64,000 bases of DNA, taken from the NCBI GenBank assembly GCA_015832175.1, contig WJXW01000003.1:2170001-2234000 (forward strand), read 5' to 3'. The stretch comes from Paraphaeosphaeria minitans. Its lineage: Eukaryota; Ascomycota; Dothideomycetes; Pleosporales; Didymosphaeriaceae. A program made the position numbers and the translations under genes. Numbering within the stretch: the stretch's first letter is position 1; each line of letters starts with the position of its first letter. The notes below the pieces were generated by a model, which was not told where the DNA came from, ran no database searches, and was given only the letters and a program-made list of their open reading frames with translations. Positions 23,831 through 35,434 of this stretch are shown piece by piece.

Positions 23831-25902
23831 ATGAACGACACTTACCTTTCTTACCTTGGAAATGCTTCCCCAAGAAGTCATCCATATGCCCCGTCTCTTT
23901 CCTCTTCCGCCTCATCTTCTACTTCGTCAGTCTTCTCTGAGGCTGCATCTCAGACTTCCAACTCAACCTCGCTCTCTTCCAGCTGGGGTGCAGATGAATG
24001 GAGCTCTGGCACTCGACCTATCATCTCAGGATCCTTGGCTTCTCTAGCGCCCATCAGCAGAGTCAGCACCTTTCCTCAATACCAGGCACCATGCCGGGAC
24101 ACTGCACGCGACAGGGTCCTCCCCCCTCTGCGGACCGAGGTCCCCATGCCTACGGAACAGCGACATCCTCGCCGGTCGTCGTCAACCATTAGACGCCAGC
24201 CTCCCCAGCTGGTCCGCCAAAGCGATCGCAAGGTCAACTTTGTCGACTGCCTTGTCGGTTAGTATATCATCTCCAACTCCTGGGTTCGCCCGCTGATTTG
24301 TTCCCTCTTCAAGATTCCGCCACTCAAATGGTTGAGGTGATCTGGCCTACATCTGTGCCCGCCAGCCGGTGCGAGTCGTCGTCTGGACGTGGTGTTCTTC
24401 CTCTGCGCACCTTCATCCAAGAGACCTTGCGCCGTTCTCGGACGAGCTACTCAACCCTCCAGGTTGCGTTGTACTACCTCATCCTCATCAAGGCACATGT
24501 GCCGAAGCATGACTTCACCATGGAACAACCTGAGGATGTTTCGTCCTTCCGAGCTCTGCAGTGCGGTCGTCGCATGTTCCTTGCAGCTCTTATCCTTGCG
24601 TCCAAGTACTTGCAGGATCGCAACTACTCTGCTCGTGCCTGGAGCAAGATCTCTGGCCTGAAGGTGTGCGAGATCAACACCAACGAAATGGCCTTCCTCG
24701 CAGCTGTGAACTGGAAACTCCACATCACCGATCCTGTATGGGATAAGTGGCAGGAGATTGTCCTGCGTCACACTCCGTCGAACCCGCCCCCATCTCCTGG
24801 TGGCTGCCTACCCAACACGTGGAAGCATGTCATTCCGTGCTTGACTCGGGAGCTGGATATCGTCCATGTCACTCCCAAGACATCCATCACTCCTGTGCGG
24901 CCAACGATGCAATCGTATGCCACTCAGTACCCCGTCCGATCTACCATGTCGGAGCGGTCGTCTGGATCGCAGGAGAGCACGCCTACTCCGTCCCACTATA
25001 GGGTACCGCGTTTCCTTGAGCCGAAACCTGATCTTCTGCCCCCTACTCCGTGCCTTCCACGCTTGGGTCCCCTACCTACGCCTACTCTGACGCCTCAGTC
25101 AACTGTCGCAAACACTCCTGCAGCGGGTGCTATGGCATTTAGCATGAGACGTCCGTCCATGTGCTCTGCAATGGCGCAAGCGCAAAGCTCGTCTTTGGCG
25201 CGCAGCTGCGTCGACCAGTACACCCCAAGCATTAGGAACGGATTGGAGGCCTACCACTTCCCCAGCCGACGTCCTTCTCTTGCCCCCTCGACTGCATCGT
25301 CTGCTTCATCACCCGAGTCTATGATCGCAGACAACTCTCGCTCTTCGCGTGCGTCCTCGATTTCGTCCGTCTCGTCTGCTGGCTGGGCGCCGAATCAGGC
25401 CAAGTTGGCCCGATTGGCGACGTGCCGCAGCGCGAGACTGCCGTATCCTGCGCTGTCGAAGTGTAGCGAATATGCTATAAGCGATGTCATGTCATCACCA
25501 GACCTCGATAGCTTCCACATTGATGATTCCGATGCCACCCCAGCCAAGGTTGACAGTCCCGCTGAGATCTCCATGCCTGCCGCCAAGGCGAACAGGAAGC
25601 GTGGTCGATCAAATACGGACTTGCAACAGAATGTTCGACATTTGCTTCAGGACTCCCGTTCTAGTTCTTACGGTCATTCGTACGGTTCGAGAATTGTATT
25701 GCCCGACCGTTCGGTCGCTCAGTCTTTCGTCCCCACACCTTCTGGCGCGGAGTTGAAGGGGCTGCAGTCCCCCAAGTCCACCGTGCCGGAACGTCGTATG
25801 CCGTACCAGAAAGAGTTCGGCAAGAAGCGGACATGCTGCGGAACCGAGGCCGCCCAAATTTTCCAGCGGTCAGGCCCGGGAATGTGGGAAGGCGTGCTAT
25901 AG
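23831..25902 (+). CDS. Pho85-type (PCL-like) cyclin (671 aa)
   Basis: Exons 23831-24257 and 24314-25902, with a 56-bp intron (donor GTTAGT, acceptor AAG). The spliced junction gives C-L-V-D-S-A-T-Q-M-V-E-V-I-W-P, the characteristic entry into the cyclin box of PCL1/2 and S. pombe Pas1-like cyclins. The box (about residues 140-260) includes F-I-Q-E-T-L-R-R-S-R-T-S-Y, L-Y-Y-L-I-L-I-K, R-R-M-F-L-A-A-L-I-L-A-S-K-Y and A-V-N-W-K-L. Proteins of this family activate a Pho85-like kinase and link nutrition and cell cycle. Both flanks are long disordered Ser/Pro-rich regions, as usual in filamentous fungi, with candidate phosphorylation and degradation sites. The long leader with a uORF suggests translational control. 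The ORF is intact. Confidence 0.92.
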
Positions 25903-27005
25903 CTTAAACACTGAAAGTATGATGTCGACAGTCACGGTACGGACTTGCGGAGTAGGGCATACAGATGCCTCTTTACACTGAAGCACCTTCGCCGTGTATA
26001 TTCTCTTCAACGCTCGCATGTGCTGAAGAAACCCTTTCCCTCTTCTCCCATCCGCGCCATATGTGTATGGACATTACGCGCCATCTTGAACCACCCGTTT
26101 TTGAGAACAGTTGATTTCCTTTGTTGGTCAGGCGTTCATTTTGACATGGCTCCACGGAGCTGTTTTTGGTGCGGATTGGTGCATACATCTGTCCGGCATG
26201 GTTCGGATCGAAGGAGTTGGGGATGCGTAATTCTATCCGCTTTGACTTTGGGAGGATTCGGACATTTTGCTGCTATGATTGGATTGGGATGACTGGATGG
26301 AGGGTGTACGTTATTATCGTGTGGTGAGGAATGGAGGCAGTAAGTAGTAGGTAGATATGAATCTTTGTCAAACTACATGGTTTTCTTTTGGTGACGGTGA
26401 TGAAGTAATGGCATGGACATGGGGAATCATTGAGGCGTCTCATGCTTGCTTGCTTGCTTCGCACTCTGGTTAATGACAATCGAACCTTGCAAGAAGAAGA
26501 AAAAAAAGTGTTGCAGTGCCGTGGGCAGCGACTTTCACCGCACCACAGCTCCGCAGCTCTTTCTCTTCTTCCACGCCCATCGGCTTGGTTACCTCGATCA
26601 CCGGTTGAACCGCTTGTTGCAGTACGGAGACCCGGTTCCGGTGCTGTGGGCAGCGGCTCGTATAGCGTCACAGCTACGCAGCTCTCTTCTCACGTCGATC
26701 TGTGTGGTCGCTTTGTGGGCAGCATCCGCAAGTGGACCACGGCATCATGTGGTGGATAGCAATTCTGAGCTCCGGACAATGTCCAATGTACTCCCTCCCC
26801 GTGAAGGGCCTTTCCTTCCTCTGTAACCGCAATGACGGACCGCTCCACCCGTCCGCGCAAGAACGTGCATGCATCGATTAATACTGAGTGCATCGTTCCG
26901 TACAAGCATAAATACATGGCCCAAAGGCCCACAGCACTTGCAACATACACACTGCATGCCTGAGCAACTACTTTTTCCCCACCGTATCCTTTCGCATCCA
27001 CGGCT
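25903..27005. other. Intergenic interval between converging 3' ends
   Basis: The cyclin gene (+) and SRP receptor gene (-) converge here. I see a low-complexity AAGAAGAAGAAAAAA run near 26490 and short ORFs only. Confidence 0.45.
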
Positions 27006-29038
27006 CTAGCTCATCAAAAGCCTACACACACTCCCGACGTTCAAACCCCTCAGGTCCGCATAATGCTGTCCGACGCCCAGAAACACCACCGGGATCCCCG
27101 TCGCATGCACCATGCTCACCAGCGTGCCCACCATGTCGCCCACGGTGTCGCACTTGCTGATGACGAAGCCATCCAGGCCCCTCCCCGGCCCGAAGCTTTG
27201 GTTGAAGTTGCGCGCCTGGGCGACCGAGTCGGAGCCTACGAGCGCCTCGCCCACCATGAGGATCTTGTCTGGCTTCGCGAGCTTGCCGAATTTCTCGAGA
27301 GACGACATGAGCCGCTGGTCGTTGTGCCGTCGGCCCGCAGTGTCGATGAGGACGACGTTGAAGTCCGTCTTCGCAGCGTGCGCGACGGCGTCGGCTGCGA
27401 TGTTGGCAGCATCCTTACCGTAGCCCTTCTCGAAGAGGTCGACTTGGCCGCCTTCGCGCTTGCTGAGCTCCTGCAGGTTGCGCACGTGCACGCGGAGCTG
27501 CTCGACGGCACCGGAGCGGAAAGTGTCTGCTGCGGCGATGAGCACGCGGTGGTGGTTTTGAAGCAGGAAGAAGGCGATTTTGGAAAGGTTGGTGGATTTG
27601 CCGACGCCGTTGACACCGACGATGGAGAGGACGTAGGGGCGGCCTGCGGCGTTGACGGTCTGGATTTCGCGGAGGAGGTCGAGGGAGGAGGTGGGTGTGA
27701 GGATTTTGGCGAGAGCTTTTTCCATCGACGTGCGGATCGTGGCTTCGACGGCTGTGAAGAGAGGTCAATGTTATGGCCACTTCAGGTCAGAGTGGTACTT
27801 ACTCGTGAAGGAGCTGGTTTTGAGACCCACGAGGTCTCGCTTTACGCTGTCGCATAACCGCACCGCGGCTTCTCGTGCGACGTTCTTCTTGAGCAAATGA
27901 TCCTCCATGCCCTTCAGTGGCTTGGCGAGGTCCTCTTCTGTGAGTGTCTTTCCGCCTACTACGTTCCGGAACAGCCCTCCTATCGCGCCTAAGCTCGACC
28001 CTACAAGACCGCCTCCAGACAGCGCAGATGCGGGTGCCTCCTTCTTTGCGTTCTGCTCCGCTATTATTTGATCCATTTCCATATCAAGGTCTTTGAGCAC
28101 GAACTGGCCTTTGCCTGTTCTGCTGCCCCACGACTCGGGGTTGATTTCTGCCAAGGCCTCGCCTTCTGATGCCTCATCCCTGAGATCCGATTGTGAGTAG
28201 TCCAACACCACGGACGGGTCCTCCTCTTCAGCCCCAAAGTCTCCCCACACTCTGTTCTTCTTGGCCGAGCCCTTGCCCTTGAGCTTCACTGACGCTTCGT
28301 CTCCGGACGAAACTGGCGCGGACGTCGACGCCGCGAACTTCTTCTTATTTCTTCGCGAGAGCTTTCCACCGGGCCCCGCTTTCCCGGCGAGCAGGTGGCT
28401 CTGTGCAGGGGTGCTCGGGCGCGAGGTATCTGGTGTGGGAACCGGCGTCGAATCTGCGGATGTGTCGTATAGGGGTTTCTGCAGCTTCTGCAGAGTGATC
28501 GCGGGAACAGACTCATCTGCGCTTTCGTTGTCCGTGGTGGAGGGAGGGGTGAGTATTGTGGTGGAGGGAGGGGTAAGTTGCTCGAGGTCTTGGATCTGAC
28601 GCTCAAAGTAGGGCGCGAACTTGGCGCAATTGACAACGCTGCTGGGCTTGCTCTTCAGCTGCTCGCCATACAGGCCGACGAAGAGGGCGCGTATATTTTC
28701 GAGGAGCTTGTCTATCCAAGTCATGTGCACCAGCGACTGGTAGACTGCCTGGGCCCGTGTCAGTGCACTGGTTGCGTGGCTCTGCACGTGCTACATGCGC
28801 CACTGGGCCGACATACCACAAAGATGAGCCCCAGATCCTTTGCGGTGGTCCACTTCAGGGTGTAGCCCTCGCGCCGATATGTCGGTTTCGAGCCCGCATC
28901 GTCTTGGTGTAGCTGCACGCGCTCCTCGATGAAAACATCGCGGATGAGGCTGTTGATGATGTGGGGGCCGACGGGCGAGTATCTGCGCGACCACAGGACA
29001 ACGCCCGAGGTGGTCAGGATCTCAAACGTGTCGAGCAT
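27006..29038 (-). CDS. SRP101: Signal recognition particle receptor subunit alpha (637 aa)
   Basis: Exons 29038-28817, 28748-27803 and 27751-27006; introns of 68 and 51 bp with GTATGT and GTAAGT donors. Residues 1-130 form the longin-like SRX domain that binds the beta subunit on the ER membrane (M-L-D-T-F-E-I-L-T-T-S-G-V-V-L-W-S). A charged, disordered linker follows. The NG GTPase domain starts near residue 390: P-loop G-V-N-G-V-G-K-S-T (about 435-443), A-D-T-F-R-S-G-A-V-E-Q-L, D-T-A-G-R and S-K-C-D in the G4 position. It receives the SRP-ribosome complex and triggers SRP54 release by reciprocal GTP hydrolysis. The length is typical of the family. It is transcribed divergently from YIF1, another early secretory gene. 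Confidence 0.95.
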
Positions 29039-29240
29039 GGTGCATGTACAGTTGGCTACGAGGTTTGTGGGCGCGGCGGCGGGCGAGAGCTATGACGACC
29101 GGAGGGGCCTTGGCGAAGCCAGATGGGCGGGAATGCCAACTGCGGGATGCAGCACCAAAATATTGGAGCCTGCGGGTTGACACTTCCCTCGCACCCTCCC
29201 CCGACACGCAACCCCCCGCCTCGAGCGATTGACGCCCACC
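29039..29240. promoter_or_regulatory. Bidirectional promoter between SRP receptor alpha and YIF1
   Basis: Only 202 bp separate the two start codons (29038 on -, 29241 on +). Both genes act at the ER or in ER-to-Golgi transport, so co-regulation from this interval is plausible. I did not recognise a specific factor site. Confidence 0.55.
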
Positions 29241-30285
29241 ATGTACCAGAACCCGCCGCCCGCGCACTCGCCGCCGCTCCACCACCCCGTCCCCCAGCAC
29301 GTCTCGACCGTCCCGCAGCTGCGCTCCCCGCCGCCCCCCCAACCGCCCTCGCAGCCCCAGAGCGGCTATGGCTACGGCCAGCAGCATACCATGCCCGGCC
29401 AGCAGGGAGCCTACGGCAGCAACATGCCGCCCGCGTTTGGCGGCTTCATCAACGACCCCACGGCCCAGCTGGGCTTCCAGATGGGCAAGAGTGCCATGAA
29501 CGCTGGCCAGGAATACGTCGAGCAGAACGTATGTCCCCATGCAGTAGACAATCTAAGAACAGGACGCTGACATGGTATGAACGCAGTTCGGCCGCTTCAT
29601 CAGCGTCAGCGCCCTCAAGCACTACTTCAACGTCTCCAACACGTACGTCGCCAACAAGCTCTGCATCGTCCTCTTCCCGTGGCGCCACCGCCCCTGGTCG
29701 CGCCAGCAACGCATGGCCAACAACCCCTCCGACGTCTTCTACCTCCCGCCCCGCGAGGATATCAACTCCCCGGACATGTACATCCCCATGATGGCCTTGG
29801 TCACCTACATCCTCTTGTCCACCCTCCTCGCCGGCCTCCGCGGCGCCTTCAAGCCCGAGCTCCTCGGCTACACCACCACGCAGGCCATCTCCGTCATGCT
29901 CCTCGAGATTCTCATCATCAAGCTCGGCACCTTCCTGCTCAACATCAGCAGCTCTTCCCAGCTGCTCGACCTCGTCGCGTACAGCGGGTACAAGTTCGTC
30001 GGCGTGATCCTCAGTCTCCTGCTCACGAGCCTGTTCAGCCAGCTCAACTTCGGCGGCGGGTGGATCTCCTGGGTCGTCTTCGTCTACTGCTTCAACGCGA
30101 ATGCTTTCTTCTTGCTGAGGAGCCTGCGCTATGTGCTGCTTCCTGAGTCGAACCCGCAGGGTGTTGGGGGCGGCGCGGCGGGCTACACCAGCTCGCGGAG
30201 CCAGAAGAGCGCGAGGACGCAGTTCTTATTCGTGTACAGCTATGTCATTCAGCTAGGCTTCATGTTGTGGTTGACCAAGGTTTGA
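29241..30285 (+). CDS. YIF1: YIF1 family ER-Golgi membrane protein (328 aa)
   Basis: Exons 29241-29528 and 29587-30285; the 58-bp intron has donor GTATGT and acceptor CAG. ATG at 29241 follows CCCACC, a good context. Residues 1-60 are Pro/Gln/His-rich. Then F-I-N-D-P-T-A-Q-L-G-F-Q-M-G-K-S-A and, across the junction, V-E-Q-N-F-G-R-F-I-S-V-S-A-L-K-H-Y-F-N-V-S-N: the diagnostic YIF1 block. The core R-P-W-S-R-Q, P-P-R-E-D-I-N-S-P-D-M-Y-I-P precedes five hydrophobic segments, from P-M-M-A-L-V-T-Y-I-L-L to the C-terminal V-I-Q-L-G-F-M-L-W-L-T. YIF1 partners YIP1 and Ypt GTPases in COPII vesicle fusion. The ORF is intact. Confidence 0.95.
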
Positions 30286-30754
30286 GAGGCAGCATTCCCT
30301 ATAGACCAAGTGTGGATTTACAGTGTGGATGAGAGCTACGTAGCGTTGAGACACCATCGAGAGCCTCCAGACCATCAAGGCCGAGTCGCGGACGAACGAG
30401 GAAACTGTGATCAGAGGCCTGGGGTGTTGGGCAGCTGATGTACTTGTCGTTGCGTTACTCAACGTAGCGTTAATCAATCATGGTAACATGTACCCGCTCA
30501 ATGCAGAGCGCCGTGATTTTATTTGCGACTCGTTTTGAAAAAGTAGATACTGCCAACCCTCAAGTACATGAGCGGAATGCAAACTTCCTGTCACGAGGTA
30601 GCCAGACTGTGCCAACTCAAGTCCAGGACCGCGATGCAAACAATTCCACGGGGATAGCCTGGAAGAAGTCCAGACATTCAGTAGGATAATCCATCGTGCC
30701 AGAATTCACGGACCCTATCACCTCTACCATGACAACCCCCTCCATACCCCCCCT
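30286..30754. other. Intergenic, 3' flanks of converging genes
   Basis: YIF1 (+) and the GH16-like gene (-) converge here. Short ORFs only; nothing else recognised. Confidence 0.45.
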
Positions 30755-32499
30755 CTAGCCCACGAACCTCTGCGCATTCTCCGTCTTGCACCCCTGGTGC
30801 GGTGCAAGCTGCCACATCTTGACTTCGGAAACCTCCATCCAGCCTTGCTTCTCCCAAGTCGGGTGCCAGGCACCACGTGCGTCCCAGAAACGCTTCGCGG
30901 CGTTTGTGTCACGGTCCAGCCATGGTTTACCTGACTTATTATCCTCGAACCAGCCGTTCGTCGAGCCGACGGCTACCTTCAACACAAGGTGGAACTCCTG
31001 GTCGAATGGTGCGGCGCGCGTGCCCCACTCCCAGGGGTTGATGAAGCGGGTTCTGATGAAGAGTCAGCTTGTGTAGAGTGCTCTGGGTGGATCCAGGCTG
31101 GCTCGAGCAAAACTTACCCATTGCGGTCGGCTGTCGGGAAATTGCCGTATTCCCAGAACGGCTTCTTGAAGTGCGTGTAGGCGACTTGCAGTAGACGTGT
31201 ATCGATGTACGTGAAGATGTACTTGTCGGTCCACTGCCTCATCATGAGCTGAGACCATCCTGTCTACATTACAGCGAATTCATTCTTACCTCGACACCAA
31301 ACTTGTGGAAGCGGTCAGAGAAATTCTCGCGGTAAGCCGTGCTCTTGACGTTGTTGTGCCACCAGCCGTCCAGCTCTACGTTCGGTCCAAAGTGCAGAGT
31401 GCTGGCGATGATGTTGTTGCCCCCTTGCCTGTAGGTGAAGTTGTTTCCACGGGATTGCGCGATATCGATCTGGCCTGACTTGGGCCACACTCCGTATATG
31501 TTATTCTTCGGGTACATGATAATGGAGGGCCACAACCAGTCACCCATAGGAAGCCTCGCGGTGACTTCAACACGACCGTACTTGATGGACCCTCCTAGCA
31601 TAGTGTTAACACTGGCAGACTTGACCGGGTTAATGATGGTGCCGTTGGTGGTGTTGGTAGTCGCTACACAGTCAGTCCAATCCTTGCTACTACAGCCCTG
31701 GGTGCGGAGATCGATGACGTTGTTGTTATTGACGAGGAAATCGTCCTGGAGGGTGGGCCTCAGGTAAAGCACTCCCTCGTCGCCAACCCAAACATTGTTC
31801 AGGTCGTTGGTCGTCTGTTCGAAGGAACCGCTGGAAGAGAGTCAACATAGTGCCTCGAGGTTAAACTCGGACTTCTTTACGAAGTCAGCCATTCAGCAAT
31901 ACGCACCCAAAACCTTTGACGCCGATCTCAATGGTCCATACCGACTCGTTGAGTTTGCCAGATGAAAAGTCGTCGCTCATGACCTCACAATAGAGATTCA
32001 GCGAGACACTGTGGTAGCCCTCCCAGATGAGAAAGCCAGCGATACCGAGTCCGATTAAGAAGCCACACATCGGAATGATCGTCTGCCATTTTTCTCGGTG
32101 GTCTCTCTTCTCGTACAACCATGGCTTGTCGATCTTGGTCTTGTCCTTGATGAATCGTGACTTGAAGTACCTCGCTTTGCCGGGAGGATGGTAGGTCTTC
32201 GTGGTGGAAGTGTTCCTTCCGGTAGTCGCGTTTCCTGTGGAACCATTTGCGCTGCCGCTCTGGGCTGAAGCTGGGACTGGCGTGTTGCAGACAGTATCGT
32301 TGCGAATAGGAGCAGGACCATTCTCGTTATCAGCATTGCCGTTTTCTCTTCCTACCAGACGGCGTTTGCGGGCACCATGGCCCAGATCTTCCACTGTGGT
32401 ACCGACTGGCTGCGACGGAGGTTGGGAAGTATTTACAGGGGGCTCTCCCGCTGGCGGCAATGAATACTGCCCAGGCTTGGACTGTGAGGAAGCGTCCAT
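30755..32499 (-). CDS. Membrane-anchored GH16-like beta-glucan protein with altered active site (515 aa)
   Basis: Four exons: 32499-31907, 31830-31290, 31233-31118, 31052-30755; introns of 76, 56 and 65 bp. Residues 1-135 are disordered and end in a basic stretch. Residues about 139-161 form one membrane segment (T-I-I-P-M-C-G-F-L-I-G-L-G-I-A-G-F-L), giving a type II topology with the glucanase-like domain outside. The domain has the GH16 landmarks of glucan-recognition proteins and beta-1,3-glucanases: G-R-V-E-V-T-A-R-L-P, W-L-W-P-S-I-I-M-Y-P, W-T-D-K-Y-I-F-T-Y-I-D-T-R-L-L-Q-V, P-F-D-Q-E-F and N-V/K-V-A-V-G-S-T-N-G-W-F. The catalytic box, normally E-I-D-x-x-E, reads Q318-I-D-I-A-Q323 (codons 31472-31470 CAG and 31457-31455 CAA). 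The aspartate is kept but both catalytic glutamates are gone. It probably binds rather than cuts glucan in the wall. The second intron's acceptor (31236-31234) was chosen because it restores F-G-V-E-W-T-D-K-Y. Confidence 0.9.
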
Positions 32500-32977
32500 C
32501 GTGATAGATTACCTGCAATGATGAGAGGGAAGTGATGGAATAAAACTGCTGCAAAGCGCAGAAAATGTGAGGATACAAATTGGTGTTGCTGGGATAACTC
32601 AACATATCAAAATTCTCAAGGCAGGCGTATTGTTGGAGGGTTAGAGCGATGGGTTCTACTAGGAAGGCGCGACAAAGCTACCTCCCCTGCCGCAGAACAC
32701 AACAGTAGTCCCTACTGATCACGGCCGGCGAGAAACCTTTGCATATTGGCAAGTGGGCACGGGTTGGATCGCATGGCCACAGTGTTCCATGGTAATGGTA
32801 TGCTGGCCACTTGATAGAGCGCGTGAACTCAGCAACTTGGAGATACAGGACGGTGTGTTGCTGCAGAGATCTTCATTCAGAAAAATTGCTGCACGAGCGA
32901 GTTTACAGGAACATTGTAGATAGTTAGTATTGCTTCTTGCTGTCTATGCAGGGCCTCGGTATTATCCAACACATCTC
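32500..32977. other. Intergenic, promoter of the GH16-like gene
   Basis: About 480 bases. Upstream of the start I see short AT-rich words only; no further gene. Confidence 0.4.
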
Positions 32978-33611
32978 TCAGCTTGCCACAGACAAGCTTA
33001 AGTAAATGCCCCACAATACGCCCACCGAGCACCCAAAGATCACCCTCTTATCTACCGGCACCCACAGAAAGCTTGCTAGCGACACCGCCGGCCAGAATTT
33101 GTATCCGTCCATTACCATTGGCCAAAACCGCTCGCTCACGTCCGCCTGCACCGTGCTCCACGATGCGGTGTCTTTCGCGCTGGAATTGTTCACGTAGGCC
33201 GTGTATACGAGAAACATGAGCGTGTTGACCACCGCGCCTATTGTCTGGTCGAGGGTGAACTTGGCGAGTAGGTTGCGCTTGCTGGTGCGGGTGGCCTGTA
33301 CGGCCTTCTCTTTGATCTGCTTTCCTGGGGCCTCGGCGGGCACTGTGGATGGAAATGTGTCTTCGAGGAAGGTTTGCCAGAGGATGTTGGGCGGGTTGCT
33401 GATTATGCTGAAGATGGCGAACTTGAGAATGGGAGGGAGGCTAATGGTGAAAGGAGTCTACACCGGTCACATTAGAACCTCGTATCCTGCTATATGTGGG
33501 AAGCGTTCTCCTCACGTCTTCTTTGTATGAGGTAAGGGCTTGCGCGAGTATGTTGGACGTCACGCTGAGAACCGCGCCCTGCACCGTCTGTGATACCATT
33601 GGTGAAGGCAT
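32978..33611 (-). CDS. Mpv17/PMP22 family membrane protein (191 aa)
   Basis: Exons 33611-33516 and 33457-32978; the 58-bp intron has donor GTGAGG and acceptor TAG, phase 0. The start M-P-S-P-M-V-S-Q-T-V-Q-G-A-V-L-S matches family N-termini. After the junction comes T-I-S-L-P-P-I-L-K-F-A-I-F and N-I-L-W-Q-T-F-L-E. The C-terminal half has the signature F-W-P-M-V-M-D-G-Y-K-F-W-P-A-V-S-L-A-S-F, then V-P-V-D-K-R-V-I-F and G-V-L-W-G-I-Y-L-S-L. Four hydrophobic segments are expected. Members sit in the inner mitochondrial or peroxisomal membrane and are linked to stress tolerance and metabolite permeability. The sequence does not tell which organelle. Confidence 0.88.
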
Positions 33612-33928
33612 TGTGGCCAAGCGCGTCTATTTGCGCGTGGCCAACGTAGACTCGAAAGGTAGTAGAAAGGTATCGCCGCACGAAGACGGAAATTAGATAC
33701 TCGTCAAGGGAGCGAGATAAATACGCTGGCATGTTTTGTCGTCAAGTCTCAAGAACGTTTGACGTGGTGTTTGCCCTGGTCTTGGCACATCCCATGTCGC
33801 GCGACGGCAATGACGCAAACGCGCTTCGGTGCTTCCTGTTCTTGTTCTTGTAGGCTGGCCGGGTGCGTGAAATGGGACCCGAGCGCGGCTGGGGAAATTT
33901 CTCTACATTTTCCCTTGCGGATGGGCGC

Positions 33929-35434
33929 TCACAGTTCATGCCTATGGTCCTTGATATAGTCCACGCATCGGTCCCCCGCAGTCCTCCCAAAGACCACACA
34001 TTCCAACAGCGATGATCCCCCCAACCGATTCGCGCCATGAACACCCCCTGTGACTTCCCCAGCAGCCCACAGCCCCTCTATTACCCCCTCATCATCCTTC
34101 TTTAGCACCTCGGCCCTCTCATTAATGACTACACCGCCCATCGTGAAATGAACGACGGGTGTTACGGTACCAACATAAACAACAGAATCCGGAGTCGGCT
34201 CCCTGAGCTTCCATTGCGCAAACCGTGTCCGACCAAATGTATCCGCCTCCTCCCCTCGCACCACCCGGGAATATCGTGAGATCGATTCGAGCGCGCCTGA
34301 TGCAAGTTCCGATATCGTAATTTTCTTCATCAGCCCCTTGAAGATGTAAAAATCGACGTGCGACCTCGCAGCTTCATAAACACCTTGATCTAACACCAGC
34401 TGAACACTCCACTGCTTCGGCAACGCATGCTCTGGCGGCGTCGCTGTAATAGCACTCGTCACAATGTCTCTGGTTTCAAGCTCATCGATAAAGCGCTTCC
34501 CGTTCAGCAGCAGAATGCCGCCGTCACCTCGCAGTACTTCTGCAGCTAGAAACTTCAGAGGAGAGGATGGCGCAGCGGGGTCGACGAAGCCAGTCGGATG
34601 CACCTGGACGTATTCCATGTCGATGAGCTGAGCGCCTACCGCTGTGAGAAGCGGCTGTGTCCCTGGCCGAGGTTCGTTCGTGGATGGGTAGCCCGCTAGA
34701 TCAGGTCTGTACTGTGCGAGTAAACCTTCTGCGTCGCCGCCGAAGCCACCTGATGCAAAAATGACCGGTCCCAGTAGTTTCCGTATATTCCCATCTTCGC
34801 CGGTGTATTCTACACCCGTGACGCGATGTTCAGAGTGCAAGACTTTGGTGACAGTACAGGATGTCTGCAAGTGAAAGAGTGGTGACGTCTTCAGCGAGTG
34901 CAGCAGCGTCGATGTGATCGCAAAGCCCGGTGGCGTCTGTCCCGCTCCTCTGTGCGTCCTAGAAAACGTGTGGCCACCCATGATGGATACTTTCGACATA
35001 TCGACACCCTTTTCCTGCACAAGCCATTCAATCGCATCCTTCGACGACTTCGTGAGTATAGATATCAGACTTTCGCGTTGTGGAGTGGAAAAAAGCATCG
35101 CCTTGCCCGCAGACTTGACTGTATCCGAAAAGAAGGCGTCGTCGAGGGTTGGTTGGTATCTTGTTGGTGCTGCATTGATCCCAGAGGAGGCTTTGATGCT
35201 ATTTCCTCCTGGCTTCGCGCCACGCTCCAGCATTCTGACGGGCACATCCTTCGCTATCAATTGGCTCGCTGCACTCAAACCAGCAAGTCCTGAGCCTACA
35301 ACTATAGCAGTGATTTGTGGTGATGGAGGCGATGGCATCTCTGGAAAGTGTGCGTACGGGCTGTTGTACAGGAACGCCGCAAAAAGCCCAAAAAGAGCGA
35401 GCGTAAAGAGTGTTAATCGGAATGTACCGCTCAT
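33929..35434 (-). CDS. Fumarate reductase/flavocytochrome-c-type flavoprotein (501 aa)
   Basis: A single exon. Residues 1-28 form an N-terminal hydrophobic anchor or signal (T-L-F-T-L-A-L-F-G-L-F-A-A-F). The FAD-binding Rossmann motif V-V-G-S-G-L-A-G-L-S-A-A is at about 46-57, followed by E-R-G-A-K-P-G-G-N-S-I-K-A-S-S-G-I-N-A. Substrate-domain landmarks are V-Q-V-H-P-T-G-F and V-H-F-T-M-G-G-V; G-L-W-A-A-G-E-V-T-G-G-V-H-G-A-N-R-L-G-G-(S-S) closes the FAD site. This is the soluble fumarate reductase pattern of yeast Frd1/Osm1, which reoxidise FADH2 without oxygen. A TATA-like AATATAAAAG lies 29-38 bases upstream of the ATG (35463-35472). No cytochrome b5 domain is present. The ORF is intact. 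Confidence 0.92.
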   Translation of the reverse strand: MSGTFRLTLFTLALFGLFAAFLYNSPYAHFPEMPSPPSPQITAIVVGSGLAGLSAASQLIAKDVPVRMLERGAKPGGNSIKASSGINAAPTRYQPTLDDAFFSDTVKSAGKAMLFSTPQRESLISILTKSSKDAIEWLVQEKGVDMSKVSIMGGHTFSRTHRGAGQTPPGFAITSTLLHSLKTSPLFHLQTSCTVTKVLHSEHRVTGVEYTGEDGNIRKLLGPVIFASGGFGGDAEGLLAQYRPDLAGYPSTNEPRPGTQPLLTAVGAQLIDMEYVQVHPTGFVDPAAPSSPLKFLAAEVLRGDGGILLLNGKRFIDELETRDIVTSAITATPPEHALPKQWSVQLVLDQGVYEAARSHVDFYIFKGLMKKITISELASGALESISRYSRVVRGEEADTFGRTRFAQWKLREPTPDSVVYVGTVTPVVHFTMGGVVINERAEVLKKDDEGVIEGLWAAGEVTGGVHGANRLGGSSLLECVVFGRTAGDRCVDYIKDHRHEL

